A stretch of DNA of 64,000 nt. Source: an uncultured Clostridia bacterium (lineage in GTDB: Bacteria; Bacillota; Clostridia; Christensenellales; Aristaeellaceae). The stretch is taken from NCBI GenBank assembly GCA_944333055.1, contig CALVKT010000015.1, forward strand, positions 1 to 64,000, in the 5' to 3' direction. Shown one piece after another: positions 32,032 through 40,690 of the stretch (position 1 is its first letter; each line of letters begins with the position of its first letter). Both the position numbers and the translations under genes were made by a program. Under the pieces are notes generated by a model. It did not search any database and was not told the origin of the DNA. It saw only the letters and a program-made list of their open reading frames with translations.

Positions 32032-32952
32032 ATGTATGCGATCATCGGAACGTGGAAGATGAGCTGTGAGGGCGTGCGTGAGGCGCATGCCGGTCTGGCG
32101 AGGGGCGGCGCAGCGGAGGACGCGGTGGAGCAGGCCATTCGCGCCGTGGAGGATGAGCCGGGCTTCACATCGGTCGGATACGGCGGGCTACCCGATCATG
32201 ACGGCCACGTCATGGTGGATGCGGCCTTTATGAACGGGAATACGCTGCGCTTTGGCGCGGTGATGAGCGCAGAGAACATCCGCAACCCCATCCGCGCGGC
32301 GCGCGCGCTGTGCGGACGGGAGACAAACTGCCTGCTGGCCGGCCGCGGGGCGGAGCAGTTCGCGATTGCGCAGGGGCTTCCCATGCGCGATCTGCGCACG
32401 CCGGCGTCCATGATGCAATGGCGTGAAGCGCTGCGGCAGGAAAACCGTAAGCCGGATGCGTACAGGGAACACGATACGGTATGCGTGCTTGCGCTGGACG
32501 GGCGCGGTTCGCTGATTGCCGGCACATCCACCTCCGGCCTGTTCCTCAAGGCGTCGGGGCGCGTGGGCGATTCGCCCATCGTCGGATCGGGATTCTACTG
32601 CGATGCGCGCTATGGCGCGGCGGCGGCCACGGGGCTGGGCGAGGACATCATGCGCGGATGCCTCTCCTATGACATCGTATCGCGGATGCGCATGGGCGTC
32701 TCTGCGCAGAAAGCCTGCGAACAGGCGGTCAAGGCGCTGTCTGCGCGCAAAATCGAGCTGGGGGAGGACGCCGGTTCCATCAGCGTCATTGCGCTTTCGC
32801 CCACGGGCGAAACCGGCGCGGCGACAACGCTGCCCGTATTCCCGTTTGCGGCCGGCAATGACCGGGGATTCGGCCTTTTTGCGGCGTATCCCGCTCAAGA
32901 CGGGATGGACATTCGCGCGTCCAGCATGCAAGCGCTGGAAGGAGAACCATGA
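32032..32952 (+). CDS. N4-(beta-N-acetylglucosaminyl)-L-asparaginase family protein
   Basis: The 306-residue protein starts at ATG 32032 (AAAGGAGA upstream); longer in-frame starts lie in the leader. It is an Ntn-hydrolase of the aspartylglucosaminidase/isoaspartyl-aminopeptidase family. The self-cleavage site and nucleophile are the Thr in HDTVCVLALD near residue 151, followed by GTSTSGLFLKASGRVGDSPIVGSGFYCD. The usual Gly after HDTV is Cys here. No signal peptide is seen, so it would act in the cytoplasm on imported glyco-asparagine or isoaspartyl peptides. It stands alone. Confidence 0.88.
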   Translation: MYAIIGTWKMSCEGVREAHAGLARGGAAEDAVEQAIRAVEDEPGFTSVGYGGLPDHDGHVMVDAAFMNGNTLRFGAVMSAENIRNPIRAARALCGRETNCLLAGRGAEQFAIAQGLPMRDLRTPASMMQWREALRQENRKPDAYREHDTVCVLALDGRGSLIAGTSTSGLFLKASGRVGDSPIVGSGFYCDARYGAAAATGLGEDIMRGCLSYDIVSRMRMGVSAQKACEQAVKALSARKIELGEDAGSISVIALSPTGETGAATTLPVFPFAAGNDRGFGLFAAYPAQDGMDIRASSMQALEGEP

Positions 32953-33159
32953 TTCACACGAGGGGCGCGTCCGTCATGAGGGCGGCATGTTCCGTCTGCT
33001 GCCGGTCTGGCCTGCGCAGGTTTTCGAATGATATCCACGCGGGCATGGCGGATCAGGCCGCAGGCGCTGAGCGACGGCCATGACAGGCACTTTGCGGGCG
33101 AACAAGCCGCCTTCCGGCAGGAATCCGGCTGAAGGGCGAAGCGCCTCCGAAGAAAAAAC

Positions 33160-33197
33160 AGGCCCGAAATCTCCGCGTGTCCACGGGGTTCGGGCCT
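33160..33197. terminator. Bidirectional terminator after the asparaginase-like gene
   Basis: AGGCCCGAA (33160-33168) pairs with TTCGGGCCT (33189-33197). A T-run follows weakly on the plus strand (TTTG) and strongly on the minus strand (complement of GAAAAAAC). It lies about 205 bp past the gene; 32953-33159 holds nothing recognisable. Confidence 0.75.
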
Positions 33198-33208
33198 TTG
33201 TCATATGC

Positions 33209-33249
33209 AAAAAAACACCACCCGCAATCGTATCCGATCAGAGGTGGTG
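33209..33249 (-). terminator. Terminator of tRNA-Leu
   Basis: On the minus strand CACCACCT pairs with GGGTGGTG and runs into seven T, starting four bases after the encoded CCA end. Confidence 0.88.
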
Positions 33250-33252
33250 CCG

Positions 33253-33339
33253 TGGTGCGGGAAACAGGACTTGAACCTGCATGAAATTGCTTTCACTAGA
33301 ACCTGAATCTAGCGCGTCTGCCAATTCCGCCATTCCCGC
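33253..33339 (-). tRNA. tRNA-Leu (anticodon CAG), CCA encoded
   Basis: On the minus strand the acceptor GCGGGAA pairs with TTCCCGC, followed by A and an encoded CCA. The anticodon arm CTAGA-TTCAGGT-TCTAG carries CAG (reads CUG). The long variable arm TGAAAGCAATTTCA marks a class II tRNA, and GGTTCAAGTCC is the T arm. CUG is the favoured Leu codon in this GC-rich window. Confidence 0.96.
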
Positions 33340-33352
33340 ATGAACGGACTTC

Positions 33353-33381
33353 ATTATAATGGAAACGGGGCGGCCTGTCAA
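33353..33381 (-). promoter_or_regulatory. Perfect consensus promoter of tRNA-Leu
   Basis: On the minus strand TTGACA (complement of 33376-33381), exactly 17 bp and TATAAT (complement of 33353-33358). Confidence 0.93.
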
Positions 33382-33433
33382 GCGCTTTTTGTGCAAAAAT
33401 GGACGCTTTCTGCCGCAAAAGCGCACACGCGGC

Positions 33434-33462
33434 TTGCGATGCGGCGTGTTTTCTGATACAAT
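33434..33462 (+). promoter_or_regulatory. Promoter for the ECF S component-coaX operon
   Basis: TTGCGA (33434-33439), 17 bp and TACAAT (33457-33462). Confidence 0.75.
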
Positions 33463-33468
33463 AAGTCA

Positions 33469-33587
33469 TGATTTCGGCTGCTGCTGCGCGCAGAGCAGAC
33501 CGGAAGGTTTATACCGAGTCTGGCCGCCGGATGCGGCCGCAACGATGTCGGGTATCCAACGCGAACCCGAACGGAGGAGAACCGTAT
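33469..33587 (+). promoter_or_regulatory. Structured leader before the pantothenate-type transporter gene
   Basis: The leader of about 120 nt can fold into a CTGCT/AGCAG hairpin (33480-33497) and a nested structure: ATACC-GA (33511-33517) with TCGGGTAT (33548-33555) enclosing GGCCGC-CGGAT-GCGGCC (33522-33538). No known riboswitch class was recognised. It may be a cis-regulatory RNA or just a structured 5' UTR. Confidence 0.35.
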
Positions 33588-34211
33588 ATGAAGAGAAAGA
33601 AACTGTCCATGCAGTGGATGACGGGGACGGCCCTGATGATCGCCCTGACCATCGTGCTGGCCAACACGCCGCTGGGCCTGATCCGCATGCCGTTTTTGAC
33701 GGCGACCACGCTGCACATCCCGGTGATCATCGCCACGCTGACGCTCGGCCTTCGATCGGGCGTGATCACGGGCCTGGTCTTTGGCATCGCCAGCCTGCTC
33801 AACACGCTGACGGGCACGTCGTTCTTTGCGCCGTTTTTCGTCAATCCGCTGGTGTCCATCCTGCCGCGGATGGCGTTTCCCGTGTGCGTGTACGCCCTGC
33901 TCAACGGGCTGGAGCGCCTGACCGCGCGCTTTGACCGGCGGCGCATCCTCGTGCGCGTGGGCGCAAGCGCGCTGGGCACGCTCGCGCATACGGCGATGGT
34001 GATGGGCATGATCTACCTGCTCTACCGTGGACAGATTGCGGACATGCTCGTATCGGGCGCGGGCGTGCCGGATGCCATCGCGCAAAAGGGCGTCGGGCTG
34101 GGCATCGCGGCGATGGGCGTGGCCAACGGCGTGCCGGAGGCGATTGTCGCCGCGGTGATCGCGCCGGCCGTTTCAACGGCGCTGGACAAGGCGGGCATCG
34201 CTTTCAAATAA
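33588..34211 (+). CDS. ECF transporter S component, probably pantothenate (PanT-like)
   Basis: The 207-residue protein starts at ATG 33588 after GGAGGAGA. About six membrane segments and the pattern ALMIALTIVLANTPLGLIRMPF...TTLHIPVIIATLTLGLRSGVITGLVFGIASLLNTL fit the ECF S-component group that includes PanT. Its neighbour coaX, 36 bp downstream, uses pantothenate, which supports pantothenate as substrate. The shared EcfT/A1/A2 module is not in the window. Confidence 0.8.
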   Translation: MKRKKLSMQWMTGTALMIALTIVLANTPLGLIRMPFLTATTLHIPVIIATLTLGLRSGVITGLVFGIASLLNTLTGTSFFAPFFVNPLVSILPRMAFPVCVYALLNGLERLTARFDRRRILVRVGASALGTLAHTAMVMGMIYLLYRGQIADMLVSGAGVPDAIAQKGVGLGIAAMGVANGVPEAIVAAVIAPAVSTALDKAGIAFK

Positions 34212-34247
34212 CCGGTGCGCTTTGACGCCGGCAAGGGGAAGAAAAGC

Positions 34248-35018
34248 ATGATTTTTGTAATGGACATCGGCAACTCGAATATCAAGGCGGCGGTGTTTCA
34301 TGGGCGCAAGCTCCTCAAGCGCTGGCGCTGCGTGACGGACACGGCGATGACCTCCGATCAGTACGGCATCATCATGGCCGATCTGTTCCGCTATCACGAG
34401 CTGGACATGCGGGCGATCGAGGGCATCATGATCTCCTCGGTCGTGCCGTCGATCAATTTCACGATCGAGCACATGTGCCGGGATTACTTCGGCATGGAGC
34501 CGCGATTGCTGGTGCCGGGCATGAAGACGGGGCTCAACATCAAGTACGAAAACCCGCGCGAGCTGGGCAGCGACCGCATCGCCAACGCCGTGGCGGTCTC
34601 CACGCTCTACGGCGGGCCGTCGGTCTTCATCGACTTTGGCACGGCGACGACGTACGGCGTCGTCTCCGAGAAGGGCGAGTTTCTGGGCGGCGCCATCGCG
34701 CCGGGCCTGCGCATGATGAACCGTGCGCTCTCCTCCGGCACGGCGAAGCTGCCCTCCATCGAGCTGATCGTCCCGCCCAGGGTCATCGGCCGCACGACGG
34801 TGTGCAACATCCAGTCGGGCATCCTGTATGGATACATCGGCTCCGTGGAGAAGATCGTGGGCGCGATGAAGGAGGAGATCGGCTGCCCGCAGGCGCGCGT
34901 CATCGCCACGGGCGGCATGGCGCACATGGTCAAGAAGAACTCGAACGTCATCGACGAGATCAACCCGGATCTGACGCTCATCGGGCTGCGGCTGATCTAC
35001 GAGAAGAATCAGGCCTGA
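34248..35018 (+). CDS. coaX: Type III pantothenate kinase
   Basis: CoaX phosphorylates pantothenate, the first step to coenzyme A, and is insensitive to CoA feedback. The 256-residue protein starts at ATG 34248 (AAGGGGAAG upstream) with the phosphate-binding MDIGNSNIKAAVF, then NPRELGSDRIANAVA and the second acetate-kinase-fold motif IDFGTATTYGVV. It is paired with the upstream transporter gene for uptake and trapping of the vitamin. Confidence 0.95.
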   Translation: MIFVMDIGNSNIKAAVFHGRKLLKRWRCVTDTAMTSDQYGIIMADLFRYHELDMRAIEGIMISSVVPSINFTIEHMCRDYFGMEPRLLVPGMKTGLNIKYENPRELGSDRIANAVAVSTLYGGPSVFIDFGTATTYGVVSEKGEFLGGAIAPGLRMMNRALSSGTAKLPSIELIVPPRVIGRTTVCNIQSGILYGYIGSVEKIVGAMKEEIGCPQARVIATGGMAHMVKKNSNVIDEINPDLTLIGLRLIYEKNQA

Positions 35019-35043
35019 GCGCGGGCATGCAGGAGGGATGAAC

Positions 35044-36312
35044 ATGAAGCGGACGGCAATCGGCTTTCTGGGCTGCGGCAACATCGGCTGCGGCGTGTAC
35101 AGGCTGCTGGAAACCCATGGCGAAACGATGGCGCAGAACGAAGGCGTGGCATTTGACATCAGGCGGATTCTGGTGCGCTCTCCGGGAAAGAAGCGAAGCT
35201 GGGACATCCCCGCGCATCTGCTCACCGACCGCGCCGAGGACGTGCTGGACGATCCGCAGATCGAGATCGTCATGGAATTCATGGGCGGGGAAGAGCCGGC
35301 CGCTTCCTATATGATCGAGGCGCTGCGGCGGGGCAAGACGGTCGTCACGGCGAACAAGATGGCGCTCGCCGCCCATTGGGAGGAGATCGTGCGGGCGGCG
35401 CGCGAGCACGGCGCGGGGCTGTACTATGAGGCGAGCGTCTGCGGCGCGATCCCGATCATCCGCGCGCTGAACGAGTCCCTGCAGGCCAACCGCATCACCT
35501 CGATGATGGGCATCATCAACGGCACGACCAATTACATCCTCACCCGCATGCGTGAGGAGGGCGCGGCCTACTCGGACGTGCTTGCCGATGCGCAGCGCCT
35601 TGGCCTGGCGGAGCCGGATCCCACGGCGGACGTGGAGGGTTACGACGCGGCTTACAAGCTCTCGATTCTCGCCACGCTGGCGTTTCATCGCCACGTGCCG
35701 GTCGAAAGCGTGTATCGCGAGGGCATCACGAAGATCACGCCGCAGGATGTGCAGTACGGACGGGAATTCGGCCTGACGCTCAAGCTGTTGGCCGTGGCCA
35801 GGGAGGTGGACGGCCGGGTTGAGGCGCGCGTGCACCCGGCGTTCGTGCCGGACAGCCACCCGCTTGCGGGCGTGGGCGGCGCGTTCAACGCGGTATACCT
35901 GAACGGGCACGCGTGCGGCGAGATGATGTTCTACGGCCGCGGCGCGGGCGATATGCCCACGGCCAGCGCGCTCGTCTCCGACATGATCAAGGCGGCCAAG
36001 GCCAAGCGGCACATGCTCCCGGCGGTGGGCGATGCGCGCTGTGAGATGGCGGAGGACTGGGCCTGCGTGCACTTTGTGCGCATGCAGGCCAAAGATGAGC
36101 CGGGCGTGCTGGCGCAGGTCGCCGGGCTGTTTGCCCGCCACGGCGTGAGCATCGCTTCCGTGGCGCAGAAGGCCGGCGGCGACAGGCCGGGCGCCGTGCA
36201 GATGATCTTCCTGACGCACGGCGGATCGGAGCAGGCAGTGCGCCGCGCGCTTTGTGAATTGAATCACGATATCGCTTCCGTGTGCAGCATGATTCGCGTG
36301 GAAGGCGTCTGA
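35044..36312 (+). CDS. hom: Homoserine dehydrogenase with ACT domain
   Basis: Hom reduces aspartate semialdehyde to homoserine for Thr and Met. The 422-residue protein uses ATG 35044: AGGAGGG at 35031-35037 would touch the alternative ATG at 35038. It has the NAD(P) site GFLGCGNIGCGVYRLL, GKTVVTANKMALA near residue 98, the catalytic region with MMGIINGTTNYILTRM, and a C-terminal ACT domain (about 345-422) for threonine feedback. It could be read from the coaX transcript, 25 bp upstream. Confidence 0.95.
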   Translation: MKRTAIGFLGCGNIGCGVYRLLETHGETMAQNEGVAFDIRRILVRSPGKKRSWDIPAHLLTDRAEDVLDDPQIEIVMEFMGGEEPAASYMIEALRRGKTVVTANKMALAAHWEEIVRAAREHGAGLYYEASVCGAIPIIRALNESLQANRITSMMGIINGTTNYILTRMREEGAAYSDVLADAQRLGLAEPDPTADVEGYDAAYKLSILATLAFHRHVPVESVYREGITKITPQDVQYGREFGLTLKLLAVAREVDGRVEARVHPAFVPDSHPLAGVGGAFNAVYLNGHACGEMMFYGRGAGDMPTASALVSDMIKAAKAKRHMLPAVGDARCEMAEDWACVHFVRMQAKDEPGVLAQVAGLFARHGVSIASVAQKAGGDRPGAVQMIFLTHGGSEQAVRRALCELNHDIASVCSMIRVEGV

Positions 36313-36340
36313 GCGGCATATATATAGGTGAAATACAATG

Positions 36341-36368
36341 GCAGCATGGGAAATTCATGCTGCTTTTT
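36341..36368 (+). terminator. Terminator of hom
   Basis: GCAGCATG (36341-36348) pairs with CATGCTGC (36356-36363) and runs into five T. Confidence 0.88.
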
Positions 36369-36801
36369 CTATGTGAAGAAACTTTTTTCGTACAACTCCT
36401 GTAGAATATTGTATATGTGCAAATTGCACAATGGCGTAAAGGCGGATGAATTCAAGAAGGACAAAAATGAACGGGGGAGTGGAAAAAACGGACCCGAATA
36501 TGCAGGAGCGCAAAGAAAAAATAGCAAAAATGAGGCGTGTATGCGGAAAATTTGACGGAGATTTGTTCCGGAAACGATACCGAACCATCGATTTTTCGTG
36601 TCGGAAGAAAAATCGGAACAAAAGACGAGTCGTGAACAAAATGAACAAAAAAGGAGAAAAACAGAGATAACGAAAGAAAATAAGAGCTTGGAAGAAAAAA
36701 ATTAAAATTGATAAGAATTTCAAAAGAAATTGGCATGAATAATTCCGAAAAAAAGGGGAACACAGGGTGAATTTCCGGCAGTTTTTTGTGAACTTATTCA
36801 A
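36369..36801 (+). other. A-rich, purine-biased intergenic region
   Basis: This stretch of about 430 bp is far richer in A than anything else in the window (57% A in 36661-36720) and carries mostly purines on the plus strand. It holds a 15-bp palindrome TGTGCAA-A-TTGCACA at 36416-36430. Two short Lys/Arg-rich frames (36328-36555 and 36446-36670) lack ribosome sites and family likeness. I see no gene here that I would support. Confidence 0.6.
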
Positions 36802-36830
36802 TTGCAAAACGGATGAAAAATCCGTATAAT
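36802..36830 (+). promoter_or_regulatory. Promoter for msmK-type ATPase with spacer palindrome
   Basis: TTGCAA (36802-36807), 17 bp and TATAAT (36825-36830). The spacer contains ACGGAT-GAAAA-ATCCGT (36809-36825), a perfect 6-bp inverted repeat in a typical repressor position. Confidence 0.78.
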
Positions 36831-36900
36831 GTACTCAACGCAACGCCGTAGGACGTCAATTACGGCGGTCACTTCTTTCAGTTTAAAGGGGGATTTTTCA

Positions 36901-38022
36901 ATGGCAAGCCTGAAGCTTAATCACATCTACAAGATCTACTCCGGCAATGTGACGGCTGTTTCCGACTTCTGCCTGGACATCGAGGACAAGGAGTTCATCG
37001 TCCTGGTCGGCCCGTCCGGTTGCGGCAAGTCCACCACGCTGCGCATGGTCGCTGGTCTGGAGGAGATCTCTGAGGGCGAGCTGTACATCGGCGACCGCCT
37101 TGTCAACGACGTCGCGCCGAAGGATCGCGACATCGCGATGGTGTTCCAGAACTACGCGCTCTATCCGCACATGACCGTGTATGACAACATGGCGTTCGGC
37201 CTCAAGCTGCGCAAGAAGCCGAAGGAGGAGATCGACAAGCTGGTCCGTGAGGCCGCGAAGATCCTGTCCATTGAACCCTACCTCAACCGCAAGCCGAAGG
37301 CTCTGTCCGGTGGTCAGCGTCAGCGCGTCGCGCTGGGCCGCGCCATCGTCCGCGATCCGAAGGTCTTCCTCTTCGACGAGCCGCTCTCCAACCTGGACGC
37401 CAAGCTTCGCGTGCAGATGCGCACCGAGATCACCAAGCTCCATCAGCGCCTGCAGACGACCTTCATCTACGTCACGCACGACCAGACCGAGGCCATGACC
37501 ATGGCGTCCCGCATCGTCGTCATGAAGGACGGCTTCATCCAGCAGGTCGATACCCCGCAGAACCTCTACGACTATCCGACCAACCTGTTCGTCGGCTCCT
37601 TCATCGGCAGCCCGCAGATGAACTTCTTCAACGCGAAGCTCGTCAAGAAGGACGACGGCGTCTGGGCCGAGTTCGGCAACAACGCCATCAAGGTGCCGGA
37701 TGCGAAGGTTCGCAAGTTCGTGGACGAGTCCTACATCGGAAAGGAAGTCGTCATGGGCATCCGTCCGGAGAACATCCACGACGAGGAGCGCTTCATCTCC
37801 GTGGCCGACGGCAACCTCGTCGAGGCGCAGGTTGAGGTCACCGAGCTCATGGGCTCCGAGACGTATCTCTACCTCAAGACCACCGGCAAGGACGGCAATG
37901 TCATCGCCCGCGTCGATCCGCGCAGCACGGCCCGAAACGGAGACACCATCAAGGTCGCCTTCGAGACCAACCGCCTGCACTTCTTCGACAAGGACAACGA
38001 GAAGAGCATCCTCAACCATTAA
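36901..38022 (+). CDS. Sugar ABC transporter ATP-binding protein (MsmK/UgpC type)
   Basis: This cytoplasmic ATPase powers carbohydrate ABC importers. The 373-residue protein starts at ATG 36901 behind AAAGGGGG. It has Walker [11 protein letters not shown] near residue 37, the Q-loop, signature [14 protein letters not shown] near residue 134, Walker [15 protein letters not shown] and the switch His in [10 protein letters not shown], then a C-terminal TOBE/regulatory domain (about 240-373). No permease or binding protein is adjacent, so it is probably the shared ATPase for several transporters, as MsmK is. Its codon use suggests high expression. Confidence 0.93.
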   Translation: MASLKLNHIYKIYSGNVTAVSDFCLDIEDKEFIVLVGPSGCGKSTTLRMVAGLEEISEGELYIGDRLVNDVAPKDRDIAMVFQNYALYPHMTVYDNMAFGLKLRKKPKEEIDKLVREAAKILSIEPYLNRKPKALSGGQRQRVALGRAIVRDPKVFLFDEPLSNLDAKLRVQMRTEITKLHQRLQTTFIYVTHDQTEAMTMASRIVVMKDGFIQQVDTPQNLYDYPTNLFVGSFIGSPQMNFFNAKLVKKDDGVWAEFGNNAIKVPDAKVRKFVDESYIGKEVVMGIRPENIHDEERFISVADGNLVEAQVEVTELMGSETYLYLKTTGKDGNVIARVDPRSTARNGDTIKVAFETNRLHFFDKDNEKSILNH

Positions 38023-38038
38023 ACCAATCATTTGTGGG

Positions 38039-38070
38039 TACCCGCACCGTTTTCGGTGCGGGTATTTTTT
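38039..38070 (+). terminator. Terminator of the msmK-type gene
   Basis: TACCCGCACCG (38039-38049) pairs with CGGTGCGGGTA (38054-38064) across TTTT and runs into TTTTTT. Confidence 0.95.
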
Positions 38071-38214
38071 GTATAGATTCCATAAAAACACGGCAGTTTT
38101 TACCAAATTTGCGGAGATTATTTTTAAAAGATATGGATTTTTGAACGGTGATACGCTATAATGTTCGCGTAACGTTGATGTTTTCATGCCGTTCTCGAAA
38201 GGAGAATGAAAATC

Positions 38215-39285
38215 GTGATTCCTGAAAAGCGCTTTTTGAACCAGATTCAGCAGGTGCTCGCCCGCCTCATGCAGCCGCTCTGGCTGCTGGATACCGAGGG
38301 CACCGTGCTGCTGCCCGAGGAGAATAGAGGGAAGATCAGCCTGCCCGAATTCATGGAGCCAGGCATGCCCGTGGCCTTTGAGGGCAAGACGTTTTTGATG
38401 ATCGGCATCACGCCGGAGCTCATCCTCTGCGCGGATGCGCAGGGCGCCGCCACGCACGACTGCATCGTGCTCGCCGGCGCGATGGTGCAGTCCATGGGCC
38501 GCGGCGAGGCCCCGATCCAGAGCCGCTACGACGTGTACCGCCGCGTGCTGCGCGACGAGCTCTCCGGCTCCGAGCTGGAGGCGCTCGCCCACGAGCATCA
38601 AATCGAGATGAACCGCGAGCGCTGCGTGCTCACCTTCCAGATCCTGCAGACGGAGTCGGAGACGGCGTTCAACATGCTCGAGGAGCTCGTGCCGCGCGCC
38701 AGCGGCGACCTGCTCGTGGAGATGGACCGCCACACGGTCGTCTTCCTCAAGTGCATGGAGAACGTCGAGTCGTTCGACGAGCTCTATCAGCTGGCCGAGG
38801 CGATCGAGCAGACGCTGATCGATGAGGTCGGCAAGAGCTGCGTCGTGGGCATCGGCGAGCCCAAGCGCACGTTCCCGGAGATCGGGGAGAGCTATCGCGA
38901 GTCCCGCCGCGCTGTGGAGGTCGGCCGCATCTTCCTGACGGATCAGCACATCTACGTCTATCGCAGCCTCGTGCTGGAGCGCTTCCTCATGGATATCCCG
39001 CGCGAGATGGGCACACGCTATCACAGCATCCTCTTCAACCGCAAGACGGCGCGCTTGTTCAACGACGAGATGCTCCACACCATCGAGATGTTCTTCGCCA
39101 AGGACCTCAACCTGTCCGACACCGCGCGTCAGCTCTACATCCACCGCAACACGCTCGTCTATCGTCTGGACAAGGTGCAGCGCCAGACGGGCCTGGATCT
39201 GCGCAAGTTCGACGATGCGGTGACCTTCAAGATGATGATGCTGCTCGGCAAGAGCGGCAAGGACAAGCCGCGTCCCGTGTATTGA
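38215..39285 (+). CDS. CdaR/PucR-type transcriptional regulator
   Basis: The 356-residue protein has an N-terminal sensor-like region (about 1-100), a GGDEF-like CdaR middle part (about 115-250) and a C-terminal PucR-type helix-turn-helix (about 290-350: LSDTARQLYIHRNTLVYRLDKVQRQTGLDLRKFDDAVTF). GTG 38215 is preferred over ATG 38206 because AAAGGAG (38198-38204) lies 10 bases before the GTG but abuts the ATG. It follows the sugar-ABC ATPase, which suggests control of carbohydrate uptake; its targets are not visible. Confidence 0.88.
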   Translation: MIPEKRFLNQIQQVLARLMQPLWLLDTEGTVLLPEENRGKISLPEFMEPGMPVAFEGKTFLMIGITPELILCADAQGAATHDCIVLAGAMVQSMGRGEAPIQSRYDVYRRVLRDELSGSELEALAHEHQIEMNRERCVLTFQILQTESETAFNMLEELVPRASGDLLVEMDRHTVVFLKCMENVESFDELYQLAEAIEQTLIDEVGKSCVVGIGEPKRTFPEIGESYRESRRAVEVGRIFLTDQHIYVYRSLVLERFLMDIPREMGTRYHSILFNRKTARLFNDEMLHTIEMFFAKDLNLSDTARQLYIHRNTLVYRLDKVQRQTGLDLRKFDDAVTFKMMMLLGKSGKDKPRPVY

Positions 39286-39295
39286 TGTTTTTGCA

Positions 39296-39335
39296 AAAGA
39301 CAGCCGGTGCGAGCCATGCCGCCGGCTGTCTTTGA
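39296..39335 (+). terminator. Terminator of the CdaR-type gene
   Basis: AAAGACAGCCGG (39296-39307) pairs with CCGGCTGTCTTT (39322-39333), with A-run and T-run ends, so it could work in both directions. Confidence 0.85.
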
Positions 39336-39361
39336 TATCGTCTCAGAGAGGAATGACCACA

Positions 39362-40579
39362 TTGAAACGCAATCATGTCATCGCTTCCGTGCTGACCGCC
39401 GCGCTGCTGGTGGCGCTGTGCGCTTCCGCGACCGCCGCGACCATGCTGCCCATGTTCAAGCAGCAGGGCGAGGTCACGATTTCCCAGGAGGAATACGACC
39501 GGCTCAGCCGGTATGAGAAGCTGGATATGCTCATAGAGTTGGTGGAAGCGTACTATTACGAGGACGTCGATACCGACGAGATGCTCGAAAGCGCGGCGAT
39601 GGGCCTGATCGCCGGCATCGGCGACGTGTACAGCGCGTATTACACCAAGGAGGACATGGAGGCGTTCAACGAGGAGACGGAGGGCGAGTATGCGGGCATC
39701 GGCTGTCAGCTGCTGGCCGATCCCTCCGACCAGCTCATCACCGTCACGCGCGTGTTCAAGGGCAGCCCGGCGGAGGAGGCCGGCATGCGCGCGGGCGACA
39801 AGATCGTTTACGTCAACGACGTGTACTACACCGCCTACGAGATGGACGCGGCGGTGGACGTGATGCGCGGCACGCCGGGGGAGAGCGTGAAGGTCACGGT
39901 CATGCGCGGCCTGGAGACGATCGACTTTGACGTGACGCGGCGCATCGTCAACATCAACTACGTCGAGCACCAGATTCTGGACGGCAACATCGGCTACGTG
40001 ATGGTCTACGACTTCCTGGGCGATGCGGTCGAGGGGTTCGAGATGGCGATCGACGCGTTTGAAGCGGCAGGCGTCCGCGCCATGATCATCGATCTGCGCA
40101 ACAATGGCGGCGGCCTGCTCGACGCCAGCGTGGACATGGCGGACATGATCCTGCCGGAAGGCACGGTGGTCTCCATGCGCGACAAGCACGGCAACGAAGA
40201 GGTCTTCACCATCGACGAAGAGTACTACGATGTGCCGATCGTCGTGCTCATCAACGAGTACAGCGCCAGTGCGTCGGAGATTCTCGCCGGCGCCATCCGC
40301 GATTACGGCGAGGGGACGCTCGTGGGCACGAAGACGTTCGGCAAGGGCGTCGTGCAGAGCGTGATCGACTTCCCGGACGGCAGCGGTCTGAAGGTGACGA
40401 CTGCGCGCTATTTCACGCCCAGCGGCGAGTGCATCCACGAGGTCGGCATCGAGCCGCACGTGGAGGTGGAGCTCGACGAGGAGGCCGTCACGCGATACGG
40501 CATCAACAACCTGCCGCACGAGCAGGACGCGCAGCTCCAAAAGGCGATTGAACTGATCGAATCCGGCGAAGTGCAATAA
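39362..40579 (+). CDS. ctpA: C-terminal processing protease, S41 family (CtpA)
   Basis: CtpA-type proteases are PDZ-containing serine proteases acting outside the membrane. From TTG 39362 the protein has 405 residues: a signal/anchor segment (VIASVLTAALLVALCASATAA), a PDZ domain (about 95-175), and a tail-specific protease domain with the nucleophile Ser in NEYSASASEILAGAIRDY and Lys in GTKTFGKGVVQ. An ATG at 39353 in frame is an alternative, but GAGAGGA sits one base from it and ten from the TTG. The target is unknown; CtpB relatives act in sporulation signalling. Confidence 0.9.
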   Translation: MKRNHVIASVLTAALLVALCASATAATMLPMFKQQGEVTISQEEYDRLSRYEKLDMLIELVEAYYYEDVDTDEMLESAAMGLIAGIGDVYSAYYTKEDMEAFNEETEGEYAGIGCQLLADPSDQLITVTRVFKGSPAEEAGMRAGDKIVYVNDVYYTAYEMDAAVDVMRGTPGESVKVTVMRGLETIDFDVTRRIVNINYVEHQILDGNIGYVMVYDFLGDAVEGFEMAIDAFEAAGVRAMIIDLRNNGGGLLDASVDMADMILPEGTVVSMRDKHGNEEVFTIDEEYYDVPIVVLINEYSASASEILAGAIRDYGEGTLVGTKTFGKGVVQSVIDFPDGSGLKVTTARYFTPSGECIHEVGIEPHVEVELDEEAVTRYGINNLPHEQDAQLQKAIELIESGEVQ

Positions 40580-40592
40580 CCCGGACGGCGAC

Positions 40593-40625
40593 AGGCCCTC
40601 CCGGCGCAAGTGGGGAGGGCCTTGT
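40593..40625 (+). terminator. Terminator of ctpA
   Basis: GGCCCTCCC pairs with GGGGAGGGCC (40594-40621), with a weak T-tract that overlaps the next -35 box. Confidence 0.65.
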
Positions 40626-40651
40626 CATGCGCCTTTGGCGTATGGTATACT
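40622..40651 (+). promoter_or_regulatory. Promoter of the glycan cluster
   Basis: TTGTCA (40622-40627), 18 bp and TATACT (40646-40651) with an extended-10 TGG immediately before it. Confidence 0.75.
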
Positions 40652-40690
40652 GTATGCGTGTCAGTCTGCGTACAGAAGGAGGGATGCGCC

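Noticed and set aside
36446..36670. A 74-codon Lys/Arg-rich frame in the A-rich spacer
   Set aside because: No ribosome site, and a composition explained by the A-rich purine strand alone. No family likeness.
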